In this document: one piece after another, positions 10,901 through 20,350 of the stretch
Numbering within the stretch: position 1 is the first letter of the stretch
Layout: every line of letters starts with the position of its first letter
Assembly: GCA_025210345.1 (NCBI GenBank)
Contig: JAOARX010000006.1
Span: 154,440-218,439 of the forward strand
From: Pelagimonas sp.
GTDB lineage: Bacteria > Pseudomonadota > Alphaproteobacteria > Rhodobacterales > Rhodobacteraceae
Reading direction: 5' to 3'
DNA length: 64,000 bases
The notes under the pieces: generated by a model
Told to the model about the DNA's origin: nothing
The model's database searches: none
What the model saw: the letters and a program-made list of their open reading frames with translations, nothing else
Position numbers and translations under genes: made by a program

Positions 10901-13900
10901 AAGACAGCTATGTTCTGGCCCCGGAACACGGGCGTGAAGGCTATGATCGCCTTTTGCAGGATCTGGCTGCCAATGCTGTGCTGCTCACGCGGATTGCCCA
11001 TTTCTGGTTGGTGACACAGGATCAAAGCCACCGCCCCGGCTCTTCGTTCTTTCACAGGGTGCAGGAGCAGGGCTTTTATGCCTTGATGTTCCTCGCGCAG
11101 GCGCTTGAGGACGAAGCGGTTCCGCGTCCGTTGCATATTTCGGTGTTTACCAACGGGGCCAGCAAGCTGCACGACGAAGCCCTGCCGCATCCCGAAAAGG
11201 CCACTATCGCCGGTCCGGCGCGGGTTATTCCACGCGAATTGCCCGGTGTCAGTGTCAGCACGCTGGATCTTGAACTGCCCAAGCTGCGCAAGGGTGGTCT
11301 TTGGAACAAGGCACGGAACAATTCGGCGCAGGCCGATGATCTCGACACGCTGACCTTACGCGTGTTGGAAGAATTGCTGGCGGATCCGGGGCAAAGCACG
11401 GCGGCGTTGCGCGGGGGGCGTCGGTTCGAATGTGCCATGCGCCCTGTTGCGCTGGATATGGATCTGCCTGCCACCAAAAGCGATGGCACCTATCTGATCA
11501 CCGGCGGGTTTGGCGGGATTGGCCTGACCCTCGCGCGGGATCTTGCGGCGCAGGGGGCCAAAATTGCCCTGTTGGCCCGCAGCCCCCTTCCGGATCGTGA
11601 GCTGTGGGATGAATTCCTGCTGCGCCACGCCCCGCAGAACAGCACCGCCATCCGCATTCGCGCGGTGCGCGCGCTGGAAGACAGCGGGGCCGAGGTCATG
11701 GTGGTTTGCGCGGATGTCTGCAACTTTGACCAAATGCAAAAGGCGCGCGACGAGGTCGAGACCTGGCTTGGCCCGATCACCGGCGTGATCCATGGTGCAG
11801 GCGTCATTGCCGATGCCCCCTTGATGACCAAGACCCCGGCGTCGGTCGAAGATGTCTTTACCCCCAAAATTCACGGCACCGAGGTGCTGGGGCGCGTCTT
11901 CCCGGATGGTTCGGTCGATTGGATTGCGTTGTTCAGCTCTTCCTCGACCGTGACGGCGCCTGCGGGGCAGATCGACTATGTTGCGGCCAATGAATTCCTG
12001 AATGCCTATGCCCGCGCGCGCAGTGGCAAGACGCGGGTTCTGGCGATCAACTGGGGGATCTGGTCCGAGGTCGGCATGGCCGCCGATGCCATGAGCGCCC
12101 GCGTGGGCGATATCCAGAAAGCACCGGTGGTTCCGGCCGAGCTGCCGCTGTTGGAAAGCTCAAGCTTTGATGATCAGGGCAACCGCGTGTTCTTTTCCGA
12201 ACTGTCTGCGCAGGACTGGGTGATCGACGAGCACCGCACACGGCTTGGGGATGCGTTGTTGCCGGGCACCGGCTATCTGACGCTGGCCACCCATGCGCTG
12301 CGTGCGCATCACCAGGAAGGCCCGTTTGAATTGCGGGACCTGAACTTTCTGCGCCCCTTGCGCGTGGCGGATCAGGGCGCACGCGACATGCGCATTCGCC
12401 TGACCCGCACCGATGAGGGCTATGGGTTTGAGGCCCTGGCCGATGCGACCTTGAATGGCCGCCTGGGGCATACATTGACCGCGCAGGGCGAGATTTCTCT
12501 GCTGCCGCTGCAGCGGCCCGAGCCCATCAATCTTGATGCGATCCGCGCGCGCTGCGCCACGCCGGAACGTGCCGCCCCCGGAAGCAAGCTGACCGCCGCG
12601 CAAGAGGTTCACCTGAACTTCGGGCCGCGCTGGAAGGTGCTGGACACCCGCGCCATTGGCCAGGGCGAAGGCATTGCCGATCTTTCGCGCGCGCCAGAGG
12701 CGGCGGATGACGGTTGCCTGCTGCATCCCGCCTTGCTGGATATCGCGACCGGATGGGCGATGGACCTGATCGAAGGCTATCAGCCCACCCATCTGTGGGT
12801 TCCTGTGCGCTATGGGCGCGTGCGTGTCCACGGGGATCTGCCCGATCGCATCGTGTCCTGGGTGCGCAACGCCGCACAGAACACCGCGCGCGCTGAGACC
12901 GCCAGCTTTGACATCACGCTGTGTGATGAAAATGGGCAGGTGATCGTGGAAATCGCGGGCTTTACCATCCGTCGTTTGGATTCTCTGGATACGCTGTCCA
13001 GCGGGCGGCGTCTGACCATGGCGGAAATGGAGTTTGACGACGACAAGGCCCCTGTGCAGCCTCTTTCCCCGTCCGAAGAGCGCCTGTCCCACAACCTGTC
13101 ACAGGGCATCCGCCCCGACGAGGGGGTGCGTGCCTTCCGCGCGGCGCTTGCGCTGGCGCAGCCACAGGTGGTGATCTCTTCGATGGATCTTGAGGATCTG
13201 ACCCGCCAGGCCGCCGCCGCCTCGATCGAAGCAGGCCCCGCCCAGACCTTTGAGCGCCCCCAACTTGAAAGCGATTTTGTCGCCCCCGAAACAGAGATCG
13301 AACGCCAGCTGGCGGGCTTTTGGGAAGACCTGCTTGGCGTGTCCAATGTGGGGGCCTGTGACAGCTTTTTCGACCTTGGCGGGCATAGCTTGATCGCCGT
13401 GCGCCTGTTCGCCATGGTCAAGAAACACTTCCGCGTGGATTTCCCGATTTCCGTGCTGTTCGAGGCCCCGACAATCCGCAGCTGCGCCGAACTGATCGAA
13501 GCGCAGATCGGCCCGGTCGAAGGGACGTCAGACCCCAAAGAGGGGGCCAAAAAGCCCGAACGCCGGTTCAAACATCTTGTGCCGATGCACGATGGTGACG
13601 GGGGCGCGCGCAGGCCTTTCTTCTTGATTGCCGGGATGTTTGGCAATGTGCTGAACCTGCGCCATCTGGCGCATCTGCTGGGGGCGGATCGTCCGTTCTA
13701 TGGGTTGCAGGCCCGCGGTCTGTTGGGTGGTGAAGAGCCGCATGAAACCATCGAAGACGCCGCGCGCGACTATATCGCGGAAATGCGTCAGGTTCAGCAC
13801 GAAGGCCCCTATATGATCGGTGGCTTTTCTGGGGGTGGGATCACCGCCTATGAGGTGGCGCGCCAGCTGGAAACCATGGGCGAAACGGTGTCACTGGTGG

Positions 13901-14430
13901 TGATGCTGGATACGCCGCTGCCGCAGCGCCGCGCCCTGACCGCGATTGACCGGATCTGGATCAAACAGGCCGAGTTGCGCGAACAGGGGCTGTCGTACCC
14001 CTTCAAATGGGTGCGCAACCGCATCGCCTGGGAAATCGCGAAACGTCGCCCCACGGCGGAAACCGCAGCCCAGCATGATTTCCACAATGCTGAAATCGAG
14101 GCCGCGTTCTATCGCGCAATCGGACGATACGAAATTCAGCCATGGGATGGCCCCCTGGTGCTGTATCGCCCGCCGATGCGTGGCAAGTGGACCGTGTCGA
14201 AAGGACAGCTGGTCAACCGTGAGCGCTCTTATGTCACCCATGACAATGATTGGGGCCGATATGTCCCGTCTGTCACGGTCCACGAAGTTCCGGGCGATCA
14301 TGACAGCATGGTTCTTGAGCCAAATGTGCGGGTTCTCGCCGCTCAGATGCGACAAGCTATTGACCAGGCCGAGGCACAGGTTCAAGGCAACGGTACAGTC
14401 GTTAGTTTTCCCGTGCACGCGGCGGAGTGA
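7978..14430 (+). CDS. type I polyketide synthase, KS-AT-KR-DH-ACP-TE
   Basis: This 2150-residue single-module PKS has a ketosynthase (about 12-430; TACSTS with Cys184, His320 in ECHGTGT, His360 in NIGHL), an acyltransferase (about 535-835; Ser632 in GHSMGE), a ketoreductase with its structural half (about 880-1370; GGFGGIG at 1176, catalytic Ser/Tyr/Asn in the SSSS to DYVAANE stretch), a dehydratase hot-dog region (about 1395-1690; His of EHRTRLGDALLP, one residue longer than the usual HX3GX4P), an acyl carrier domain (Ser1804 in LGGHSL) and a thioesterase (about 1875-2140; Ser1951 in GFSGGG, His2108 in GDHDS). The DH following the KR is not the usual order. The TE means the chain is released here. 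The stop overlaps the next gene start. The product is unknown. Confidence 0.93.
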   Translation: MTSDSATIAETDIAIVGMAAHLPGAGDIQTYWRNLRDGVSSIRKLTEEELLDAGEDPGLMRHKDYVPFAAPLDDFELFDAEFFGFSPKEAAIMDPQHRQFLETAWEALENAGHVPENFPGQVGVFAGCGMGSYFYFNVCSNPDLVDSTGMFLLRHTGNDKDFMTTRLSHVLDLKGPSINLQTACSTSLVATHYAVQALLNGECDMAIAGGVTVELPQGRGYLYKENEILSPDGECHAFDHRAKGTVFGSGSGVVVLRRAKDAIADGDHIWSIIKGSAVNNDGAQKAGYLAPSVEGQAIAVAEAQAIADVTADTIDYVECHGTGTYLGDPIEVAALTQAFRETSDAVGHCRIGSVKTNIGHLDTAAGVASLIKASLALHHKQMPPSLGYEAPNPAIDFESSPFRVNSRLSDWKLGDHPRRAGVNSLGVGGTNAHVILQEAPERGASAQSDFPFQILTLSARSKTALGENAARLAQHLNDHPEQDLADVAWTLKEGRRAFEKRMVVVADTHQEAAKLLQEGDVRRMHTHTALARPETVFMFPGGGAQYAGMAQDLYETEPVFAEWMDRGLDHLATLSTVDMRALWLPSAEERAQADQMLKRPSLQLPLIMIVEYALAQLWISWGVTPAALTGHSMGENTAACVAGVMSFEDCIGLVHLRGRLFDTVPAGGMLSVNLSAGELRPMLGDDLDLGAENGPALSVASGPQAALDALEARLKEQEIDCQRIAIDIAAHSRMLEPILAEFGAYLRSIQLNAPQIPLTSNRTGALMTAEQATDPEYWVAHLRGTVLFADCVGALAAPNRVFLEVGPGKALSSLARQHSALEANQTLSSLRHPQDVIADDKHLFEVLGRLWALGVEIDWDQIWGETPRHRVVLPSYAFQRAPYFIEPGKPAVDPMPLFLTRTADPSKWGWAPVWRPRSAAVEVDVTCDLDSVSAQTWLVFVDDAGVAEPAVAKLRDAGHRVIELRTGDMFARISEDSYVLAPEHGREGYDRLLQDLAANAVLLTRIAHFWLVTQDQSHRPGSSFFHRVQEQGFYALMFLAQALEDEAVPRPLHISVFTNGASKLHDEALPHPEKATIAGPARVIPRELPGVSVSTLDLELPKLRKGGLWNKARNNSAQADDLDTLTLRVLEELLADPGQSTAALRGGRRFECAMRPVALDMDLPATKSDGTYLITGGFGGIGLTLARDLAAQGAKIALLARSPLPDRELWDEFLLRHAPQNSTAIRIRAVRALEDSGAEVMVVCADVCNFDQMQKARDEVETWLGPITGVIHGAGVIADAPLMTKTPASVEDVFTPKIHGTEVLGRVFPDGSVDWIALFSSSSTVTAPAGQIDYVAANEFLNAYARARSGKTRVLAINWGIWSEVGMAADAMSARVGDIQKAPVVPAELPLLESSSFDDQGNRVFFSELSAQDWVIDEHRTRLGDALLPGTGYLTLATHALRAHHQEGPFELRDLNFLRPLRVADQGARDMRIRLTRTDEGYGFEALADATLNGRLGHTLTAQGEISLLPLQRPEPINLDAIRARCATPERAAPGSKLTAAQEVHLNFGPRWKVLDTRAIGQGEGIADLSRAPEAADDGCLLHPALLDIATGWAMDLIEGYQPTHLWVPVRYGRVRVHGDLPDRIVSWVRNAAQNTARAETASFDITLCDENGQVIVEIAGFTIRRLDSLDTLSSGRRLTMAEMEFDDDKAPVQPLSPSEERLSHNLSQGIRPDEGVRAFRAALALAQPQVVISSMDLEDLTRQAAAASIEAGPAQTFERPQLESDFVAPETEIERQLAGFWEDLLGVSNVGACDSFFDLGGHSLIAVRLFAMVKKHFRVDFPISVLFEAPTIRSCAELIEAQIGPVEGTSDPKEGAKKPERRFKHLVPMHDGDGGARRPFFLIAGMFGNVLNLRHLAHLLGADRPFYGLQARGLLGGEEPHETIEDAARDYIAEMRQVQHEGPYMIGGFSGGGITAYEVARQLETMGETVSLVVMLDTPLPQRRALTAIDRIWIKQAELREQGLSYPFKWVRNRIAWEIAKRRPTAETAAQHDFHNAEIEAAFYRAIGRYEIQPWDGPLVLYRPPMRGKWTVSKGQLVNRERSYVTHDNDWGRYVPSVTVHEVPGDHDSMVLEPNVRVLAAQMRQAIDQAEAQVQGNGTVVSFPVHAAE

Positions 14431-15440
14431 GTATGCCCCGAATCCTTGTTGTTTCCCTGAATTATCGAACACCGGACATGACCCTGCGGTCCGCAAAAAC
14501 CGCGCTTGGGGCGATGCAGGGGCTGGATGCCCAATTGGTGATTGTCGACAATGACAGCGGGGACGGGTCGTTCGAAAAAATGGTTCAGGCGGTTGAAACC
14601 GAAGATTGGGCGCAGGGACAGCCGGTTCGCGTGGTGCAATCCGGGCACAATGGCGGCTTTGGCGCGGGCAATAACTTTGCCATTCGGCTGGGCTGTAGCG
14701 ACGGGGTGCGCGCGGATTATGTCTATATCCTGAACTCCGACGCCTTTCCAAAGCCCGACGCGCTTCGGAAACTGTTGAATCACATGGAGGCCAACCCCAA
14801 GACGGCCTTTGCCGGCAGCTATATTCACGGCGAAGACGGGGAAACGCATCTGTCGACCTTCCGTTTCCCCTCCATCGATTCCGAATTCGAAGGGGCGTTG
14901 CGCCTGGGGGTCGTATCCTGGCTGCTGCGCAACCGCACCATTCCCATCTGGACCAAGGCCTCGCAGTGCGTCGATTGGATCTCGGGGGCGTCCGTTCTGA
15001 TGCGTCAGGACGTTCTTGACGAAATCGGCCTCTTTGATGAGCGCTTTTTCCTGTATTACGAAGAGACAGATCTGTGTCTGCGCGCCCATCAAGCCGGACA
15101 CGAGGTGCATTATGTGCATGACAGCGAAGTGATGCACATCGGATCTGTTTCAACTGGCATGGGGGGGTGGACCCGTGTGCCGCAATACTGGTTGGACAGC
15201 CGGTGGTACTATTTCTCAAAGAATCACGGACGGATCTATGCCGCGCTTGCCACGCTGTTCCACCTTGGCGCCGGGGTGCTTTGGAGGATCCGCAGGGTGA
15301 TTCAGCGCAAACCAAAGGCAGACCCGCCATATTTTTTGCGCGATTTGGTTGTACATGATCTGAAAGCGGTGTTTCGCCCGATTGCGGGGAAGATCCCGAA
15401 AACGGGCGTTGAAGACACGGCAGAGGTGAAAGCGGAGTAG
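14427..15440 (+). CDS. GT2-family glycosyltransferase (rhamnosyltransferase-like) between the PKS and NRPS genes
   Basis: This 337-residue GT-A protein of the WbbL/rhamnosyltransferase type has the opening VVSLNYRTPDMT, VIVDNDSGDGS, the donor-site YILNSDAFP, and the family acidic motif in FFLYYEETDLCLR. Its GTG start overlaps the PKS stop (GTGA); ATG 14433 is an alternative. The NRPS gene begins only 4 bp after its end. This tight placement suggests it acts with the PKS/NRPS, for example by glycosylating the product, though a role in the surrounding polysaccharide pathway is equally possible. Confidence 0.82.
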   Translation: MSMPRILVVSLNYRTPDMTLRSAKTALGAMQGLDAQLVIVDNDSGDGSFEKMVQAVETEDWAQGQPVRVVQSGHNGGFGAGNNFAIRLGCSDGVRADYVYILNSDAFPKPDALRKLLNHMEANPKTAFAGSYIHGEDGETHLSTFRFPSIDSEFEGALRLGVVSWLLRNRTIPIWTKASQCVDWISGASVLMRQDVLDEIGLFDERFFLYYEETDLCLRAHQAGHEVHYVHDSEVMHIGSVSTGMGGWTRVPQYWLDSRWYYFSKNHGRIYAALATLFHLGAGVLWRIRRVIQRKPKADPPYFLRDLVVHDLKAVFRPIAGKIPKTGVEDTAEVKAE

Positions 15441-15444
15441 ACAG

Positions 15445-18400
15445 ATGGCCGGAATTTCCTGCGTTGTGATGGGCAATGAATCGCTTTTGGTGCATTGCAC
15501 CGAGATGCTCTTGTCGCGGGGAAATACGGTTGCTGCGGTGATCACGCGCAACAGCAGTATCCGCGACTGGGCGCGCGATCGGGGGCTGCGGGTCGAACAA
15601 CCCGGCAAAGATCTGGCGGCGCGCCTGGGGGGGATCAGCTGTGACTGGCTGCTGTCGATCGCCAACCTTGATATCATCCCTGAAGACGTGCTTGCGATGC
15701 CGCAAAAGGGGGCGATCAATTTTCACGATGGCCCTTTGCCGCGGCATGCGGGTCTGAATGCGCCGATCTGGGCCTTGATCGAAGGCGAAACCCAGCATGG
15801 CATCACCTGGCACCTGATCCAGAGCCGGGTGGATGAAGGCGATATTCTGGTTCAACACAGCTTTGATATTTCGCCGCAGGACACCGCTCTGACGCTGAAC
15901 ACCAAAGCCTATGAAACTGCGCTGCGCTCGTTCCCAAGCCTGTTGGATCAACTTGAAACCGATGCGCTTTCGCCTGTTTCCCAGGATCTGAACCTGCGCA
16001 GCTATCACGCGCTTTCGGATCGTCCCGCCGGGCATGGCATGCTGGATTTTGCCCGCCCCGCGCAGACGTTAGAACGGCTTGTGCGCGCGCTGGACCATGG
16101 GGCCTATTGGAACCCGCTATCTGCCGCCAAGTTCCGCGCCAAGGATCAGGTCTGGCTGGTGGGCAAGGCGCGTTTGACGCAAAGCCACGCCAGCGCGGGC
16201 ACCGTTCTTGACGTTGGCCAGGACCAGCTGACCGTGGCTTGTGGTGAAAATGCCCTGGTGTTGTCGGGGTTGACCCGGATATGCGGCCTGCCGGTTGATC
16301 CGGCGCAGATTGCCCAGCCCGGTGACGTTTTGCCCGCGCTGGGGGATCTGGCGCAGATTGATGCCGCCATCGCCAAAACCACCCGCGATGACAGCGCCTT
16401 TCGAACCCGGTTGGCGGATTTCCAACCCGCCGAACTGGTCGGTCTTGGTACTGCCTCGGAGCAGGTAGACCGCCGTGCGCTGGACCTGCCCGGTGACGCG
16501 GTGGGTTTGATCGCGCATTGGGCCGCGCGTCTGGCGACCGCTGATCTGGTCGATATCGCCTATCGCGATCCCGAGATTGCCGCGCTGGCCCAAAACGGGT
16601 TGATTTCCGACTGGGCGCCCCTGCGCCTGCCGCATGGGTCGATTGACCAGCTGACTGTTCAGATGAATACCGCCCTCGAGCAGGCCAAGGGGCGCAGTTT
16701 CACCACCGATATTGCCGCCCGCGCGCCCGAGCTTGAGTGGCCTTCAACGCCCGCCCTGGGCCTGTCCTATGAGGGGCATATCCAGGGAACGGCGCTGACC
16801 GTGATCATGGGCGAGAGCCCGCAGCTTAGCTATCACACCGGCCGTGTGTCCCCCGCGATGGCCGAACTGCTTGCCGCGCGGCTGGAACTATTGGCGATCA
16901 ATCCAGACCAGAGACTGCCTGCCCACGAACGTGAGATGGTGCTGCATCTCTGGAACGCGACGGCGGCGGATCGGGATGAAACCCTGACCATGCATCGGGC
17001 CTTTGAGGCACAGGTGGCCACAACCCCAGACGCGCTGGCGCTGATTTTCGAAGACCAGCATCTGAGCTATGCGGAGCTGAACAGTCGCGCCAACCGCGCC
17101 GCACATCTTCTGCGCGACATGGGCGTGGCGCCGGGGCAGGTGGTGGGCCTGTGTTGCAACCGTTCGGTCGATCTGATGGTGGGCGCCCTTGCCATCTTGA
17201 AGGCAGGTGGGGCCTATTTGCCCATGGACCCGGCCTATCCGGCGGACCGGCTTCAGCATTTCGTCGAGGATAGCCAGGCGCGGGTGATCGTCACACAGGC
17301 CGGGGTCGAACCGCACCTGCCACCTCACCGCGCGGATCTGTTGGTCTTGGATGCGGAGCCGCGGCTGATGCAAGCCCCGGACAGCAATCTACCCGATACC
17401 GCCAGCCCCGATGATCTTGCCTATTTGATCTATACATCCGGCAGCACCGGCAAACCCAAGGGGGTGATGATCGAGCACCGTAACGTGCTGAATTTCTACA
17501 CCGGTATGGATGCCCACGTGCCCCACGCCCAGGGGGGAACCTGGCTGGCGGTCACGTCGCTGAGCTTTGACATTTCCGTACTTGAGCTGTTCTGGACCAC
17601 CGCGCGTGGGCTGACGGTTGTGCTCAGTTCGGATGAGGATCGCGGCCTGATCTCGAAGGGGCCAATGCCCATGTCGGATCAGGCGATGCAGTTTTCGATC
17701 TATTACTGGGGCAATGATGACGGCGTTGGGCGCGACAAATACACCATGCTGCTTGAGGGTGCCAAATTCGCGGATGAACATGGCTTTGTGGCGGTCTGGA
17801 CGCCTGAACGGCATTTCCACGCCTTTGGTGGCCCCTATCCGAACCCTTCGGTGACGGGGGCGGCCGTGGCGGCTGTGACGCGGAATATCGGGGTAAGATC
17901 CGGGTCGGTCGTGGCGCCGTTGCATCATCCTGCCCGCATCGCCGAAGAGTGGTCGGTGATCGACAATCTCACCAATGGGCGCGCGGGTCTGGCCATTGCC
18001 AGTGGCTGGCAGCCGGATGATTTCGTGCTGCGCCCGGAAAACACGCCACCCAACAACAAGCCCGCGATGATGGAAAACATCGACCAGATCCGCAGGCTTT
18101 GGCGCGGTGAACCTGTCGGTTTCCCGCGTCAGGACGGCACGTTGCATGAGGTGGTGACCCAGCCCCGCCCGGTCTCCAAAGAGGTGCCGATCTGGGTGAC
18201 GACTGCGGGCAATCCCGAAACCTGGCGCGAAGCGGGCCGCACAGGATGCCATGTTCTGACCCACCTGCTGGGTCAATCGATCGAAGAAGTCGCGGGCAAA
18301 ATCAAAATCTATCATCAGGCGCTGCGGGAGGCGGGGCATAATCCCAAGGACTTTACCGTCACCTTGATGCTGCACACCTTTATTAGCGATACGCGCGAAC

Positions 18401-20013
18401 ACGCGCGTGAGATCGCGCGCCAACCGATGAAGGATTACCTGAACGCCGCCGCCGGGCTGATCAAGCAATACGCCTGGGCCTTTCCAGCCTTCAAGCGCCC
18501 CGAGGGGGTGAACAACGCGTTTGACCTGCAACTGGATGTTCTGGAACCTGACGAATTGGATGCGATCCTTGAGTTCGCTTTTGAGCGCTATTTCAACGAA
18601 AGCGGCCTGTTCGGCACGGTTGATGATGCCATGGCGCGGGTCGATGAATTGACCCGCATCGGCGTGACCGAAATCGCCTGTCTGATCGACTATGGCATTG
18701 AACGCCAGACCGTTCTGGATGGACTCAAACCGCTGGCCGAGGTGGTCCAACGTGCGCAGGTGAAACCTGAACTCGCGGCGGATGATTTTTCGGTCGCGGC
18801 GCAGATCGTGCGCCATGAAGTGACGCATCTGCAATGCACACCCTCGATGGCGCGGATGATCGCGATGAATGATGAGGCGCGCTTTGCCCTGCGGGGGGTG
18901 CAGCACCTGTTCCTGGGCGGAGAGCCCTTGCCCGGTGCCCTGGTGCGCGAATTCTCTGAGATCACCGACGCGCCCATCACCAATATGTATGGGCCAACGG
19001 AAACCACGATCTGGTCTTCGGTTCAGCCCGCCTCTGCTGAGGAAACCATTGTCAACGTCGGCCTGCCCCTGGCCAATCAACAGCTGTATGTGCTGGACCC
19101 GGATCAGCACCCTGTCGGCATCGGCCAGGAGGGCGAGCTGTGGATTGGCGGCGACGGGGTCACACGCGGCTATTGGAACCGCGATGATCTGACCGCGGAT
19201 CGTTTCCGGAACAATCCGTTTCAGGACGGGCGCATGTACCGGACCGGCGATCTGGTGCGCAGGCGCGAAGATGGCCGGATTGACTTTATTGGTCGCGTTG
19301 ATCACCAGGTGAAACTGCGGGGCTTCCGCATTGAACTGGGTGAGATCGAAGGCGCGCTTGAGGCCCTGCCAGCGGTTAGCCAAGCGGTTGTTATGGTGCG
19401 CGAAGACACGCCGGGCGATCAGCGCCTTGTCGGGTACTACACCGGTGCGCAACAAGACGAATCAGAGATGCGCACGGCGTTGGGCAAACAGTTGCCCTTT
19501 TCGATGGTGCCCGGGCGCATGGTTCACCTGCCGGCCTTCCCTTTGACCCCAAACAAGAAAGTGGACCGAAAGGCCCTGCCCGCTCCCGCTGCCCCCGTCG
19601 CGCCCAAGCATGCGCCCAAGCCTGCGCCCACGGCGCAACCCATCGTTCAGACCACCACATCCGGTCAAGATGGGGCGCATCTGGTCGATCCGATTGCCCG
19701 GATTTGGTCGGGTATCTTGGGTGTGAGCGGCATTTCCGCCGGGGACAACTTTTTTGATCTGGGCGGTCATTCCCTGCTGGCGGTTCAGGCCCACCGCGCC
19801 ATCCGCGAAGAGCTGGGCGCATCCGGCCTGTCCATCACGGATATCTTCCGCTTTCCGGTCTTGTCCGATCTGTCCGATCGGGTTGCCCAGATGGTTGGCG
19901 ACAGCGCCCCCAGGGAAATGGCGTCCCCTGCGCCGGCGGCCAACGAACGCGCAAGATCCCGATCCGAGGCCATGTCGCGGCGTCGCGAAATGCGGGCCCG
20001 CCGCAAGGTGTGA
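15445..20013 (+). CDS. NRPS: formyltransferase, adenylation domain split by a luciferase-like monooxygenase, carrier protein
   Basis: The protein has 1522 residues. Residues 1-300 resemble methionyl-tRNA formyltransferase, keeping Asn92 and His94 in NFHDGPLP and the Asp of VDEGD (130/133). Residues 340-490 may be a remnant of a condensation domain. Adenylation runs from about 510; the A3 loop YTSGSTGKPKG is at 663, and the core resumes near 1105 with YGPTE at 1182. Between them, residues 741-1100 are a MupA/Atu3671-type FMN luciferase-like monooxygenase. A carrier domain follows (Ser1443 in LGGHSL) with an Arg-rich tail. No full condensation or thioesterase domain is present, so it fits an initiation module handing its chain to the neighbouring PKS. 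Amino-acid specificity was not decoded. Confidence 0.92.
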   Translation: MAGISCVVMGNESLLVHCTEMLLSRGNTVAAVITRNSSIRDWARDRGLRVEQPGKDLAARLGGISCDWLLSIANLDIIPEDVLAMPQKGAINFHDGPLPRHAGLNAPIWALIEGETQHGITWHLIQSRVDEGDILVQHSFDISPQDTALTLNTKAYETALRSFPSLLDQLETDALSPVSQDLNLRSYHALSDRPAGHGMLDFARPAQTLERLVRALDHGAYWNPLSAAKFRAKDQVWLVGKARLTQSHASAGTVLDVGQDQLTVACGENALVLSGLTRICGLPVDPAQIAQPGDVLPALGDLAQIDAAIAKTTRDDSAFRTRLADFQPAELVGLGTASEQVDRRALDLPGDAVGLIAHWAARLATADLVDIAYRDPEIAALAQNGLISDWAPLRLPHGSIDQLTVQMNTALEQAKGRSFTTDIAARAPELEWPSTPALGLSYEGHIQGTALTVIMGESPQLSYHTGRVSPAMAELLAARLELLAINPDQRLPAHEREMVLHLWNATAADRDETLTMHRAFEAQVATTPDALALIFEDQHLSYAELNSRANRAAHLLRDMGVAPGQVVGLCCNRSVDLMVGALAILKAGGAYLPMDPAYPADRLQHFVEDSQARVIVTQAGVEPHLPPHRADLLVLDAEPRLMQAPDSNLPDTASPDDLAYLIYTSGSTGKPKGVMIEHRNVLNFYTGMDAHVPHAQGGTWLAVTSLSFDISVLELFWTTARGLTVVLSSDEDRGLISKGPMPMSDQAMQFSIYYWGNDDGVGRDKYTMLLEGAKFADEHGFVAVWTPERHFHAFGGPYPNPSVTGAAVAAVTRNIGVRSGSVVAPLHHPARIAEEWSVIDNLTNGRAGLAIASGWQPDDFVLRPENTPPNNKPAMMENIDQIRRLWRGEPVGFPRQDGTLHEVVTQPRPVSKEVPIWVTTAGNPETWREAGRTGCHVLTHLLGQSIEEVAGKIKIYHQALREAGHNPKDFTVTLMLHTFISDTREHAREIARQPMKDYLNAAAGLIKQYAWAFPAFKRPEGVNNAFDLQLDVLEPDELDAILEFAFERYFNESGLFGTVDDAMARVDELTRIGVTEIACLIDYGIERQTVLDGLKPLAEVVQRAQVKPELAADDFSVAAQIVRHEVTHLQCTPSMARMIAMNDEARFALRGVQHLFLGGEPLPGALVREFSEITDAPITNMYGPTETTIWSSVQPASAEETIVNVGLPLANQQLYVLDPDQHPVGIGQEGELWIGGDGVTRGYWNRDDLTADRFRNNPFQDGRMYRTGDLVRRREDGRIDFIGRVDHQVKLRGFRIELGEIEGALEALPAVSQAVVMVREDTPGDQRLVGYYTGAQQDESEMRTALGKQLPFSMVPGRMVHLPAFPLTPNKKVDRKALPAPAAPVAPKHAPKPAPTAQPIVQTTTSGQDGAHLVDPIARIWSGILGVSGISAGDNFFDLGGHSLLAVQAHRAIREELGASGLSITDIFRFPVLSDLSDRVAQMVGDSAPREMASPAPAANERARSRSEAMSRRREMRARRKV

Positions 20014-20036
20014 TTCTTATCAAAACCAATCTTGTG

Positions 20037-20065
20037 ACCCGGCCCCTCGAAGGCCGGGTTTTTTG
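20037..20065 (+). terminator. intrinsic terminator after the NRPS gene
   Basis: An 8-bp stem (ACCCGGCC / GGCCGGGT) with a 7-nt loop is followed directly by six T residues, about 23 bp past the NRPS stop. It marks the end of the plus-strand flippase-PKS-NRPS run. Confidence 0.88.
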
Positions 20066-20350
20066 TGTTTGAGCGGGGGAGTTTCGGGTACTCGAATGCG
20101 CGCGGGGGTGGGTGTCTGAATTTCGGCAAAGTTGCGCCATGTTTTCGCCATGTTCTTGGAAAATTTGACAAAAATGCGGCCGTGGTTGTGTGTTTCAAAA
20201 CGCTTTGTTTCCGTCCAACATGTGGAAATCCGTGGCGAAAATAGGGCGAATTTGATAGGGTTAACCACGAAGTAGACGCATTTGTTTTGTCAGTACCAAG
20301 CCTTTTCATGCGTCTCTTCCGCATCGGGGGCCCCTTGCGGGAGGAATTAA
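20066..20350 (+). promoter_or_regulatory. 285-bp intergenic leader of the chain-length gene
   Basis: This stretch has no gene and is more AT-rich than its neighbours. It contains a short direct repeat, CGCCATGTT, separated by a few bases, a possible -35-like TTGACA near 20167, and a strong ribosome-binding site (GGGAGG) just before the ATG at 20351. Because a terminator precedes it, the promoter of the wzz-like gene should lie here, but no convincing -35/-10 pair can be fixed by eye. Confidence 0.4.

Noticed and set aside
13891..16035. 714-codon minus-strand frame opposite the PKS end, GT2 and NRPS start
   Set aside because: It crosses three well-supported genes and its translation is Arg/Pro-rich without any family motif; it is a high-GC shadow.
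17665..18745. The luciferase-like monooxygenase as a separate gene or an insertion splitting the NRPS
   Set aside because: It is in frame with no stop codons, and the adenylation core continues correctly on both sides; domains of this type are known to be embedded in NRPS proteins.
17389..19455. 688-codon minus-strand frame opposite the NRPS
   Set aside because: Shadow of the adenylation and monooxygenase domains; no recognisable motifs.
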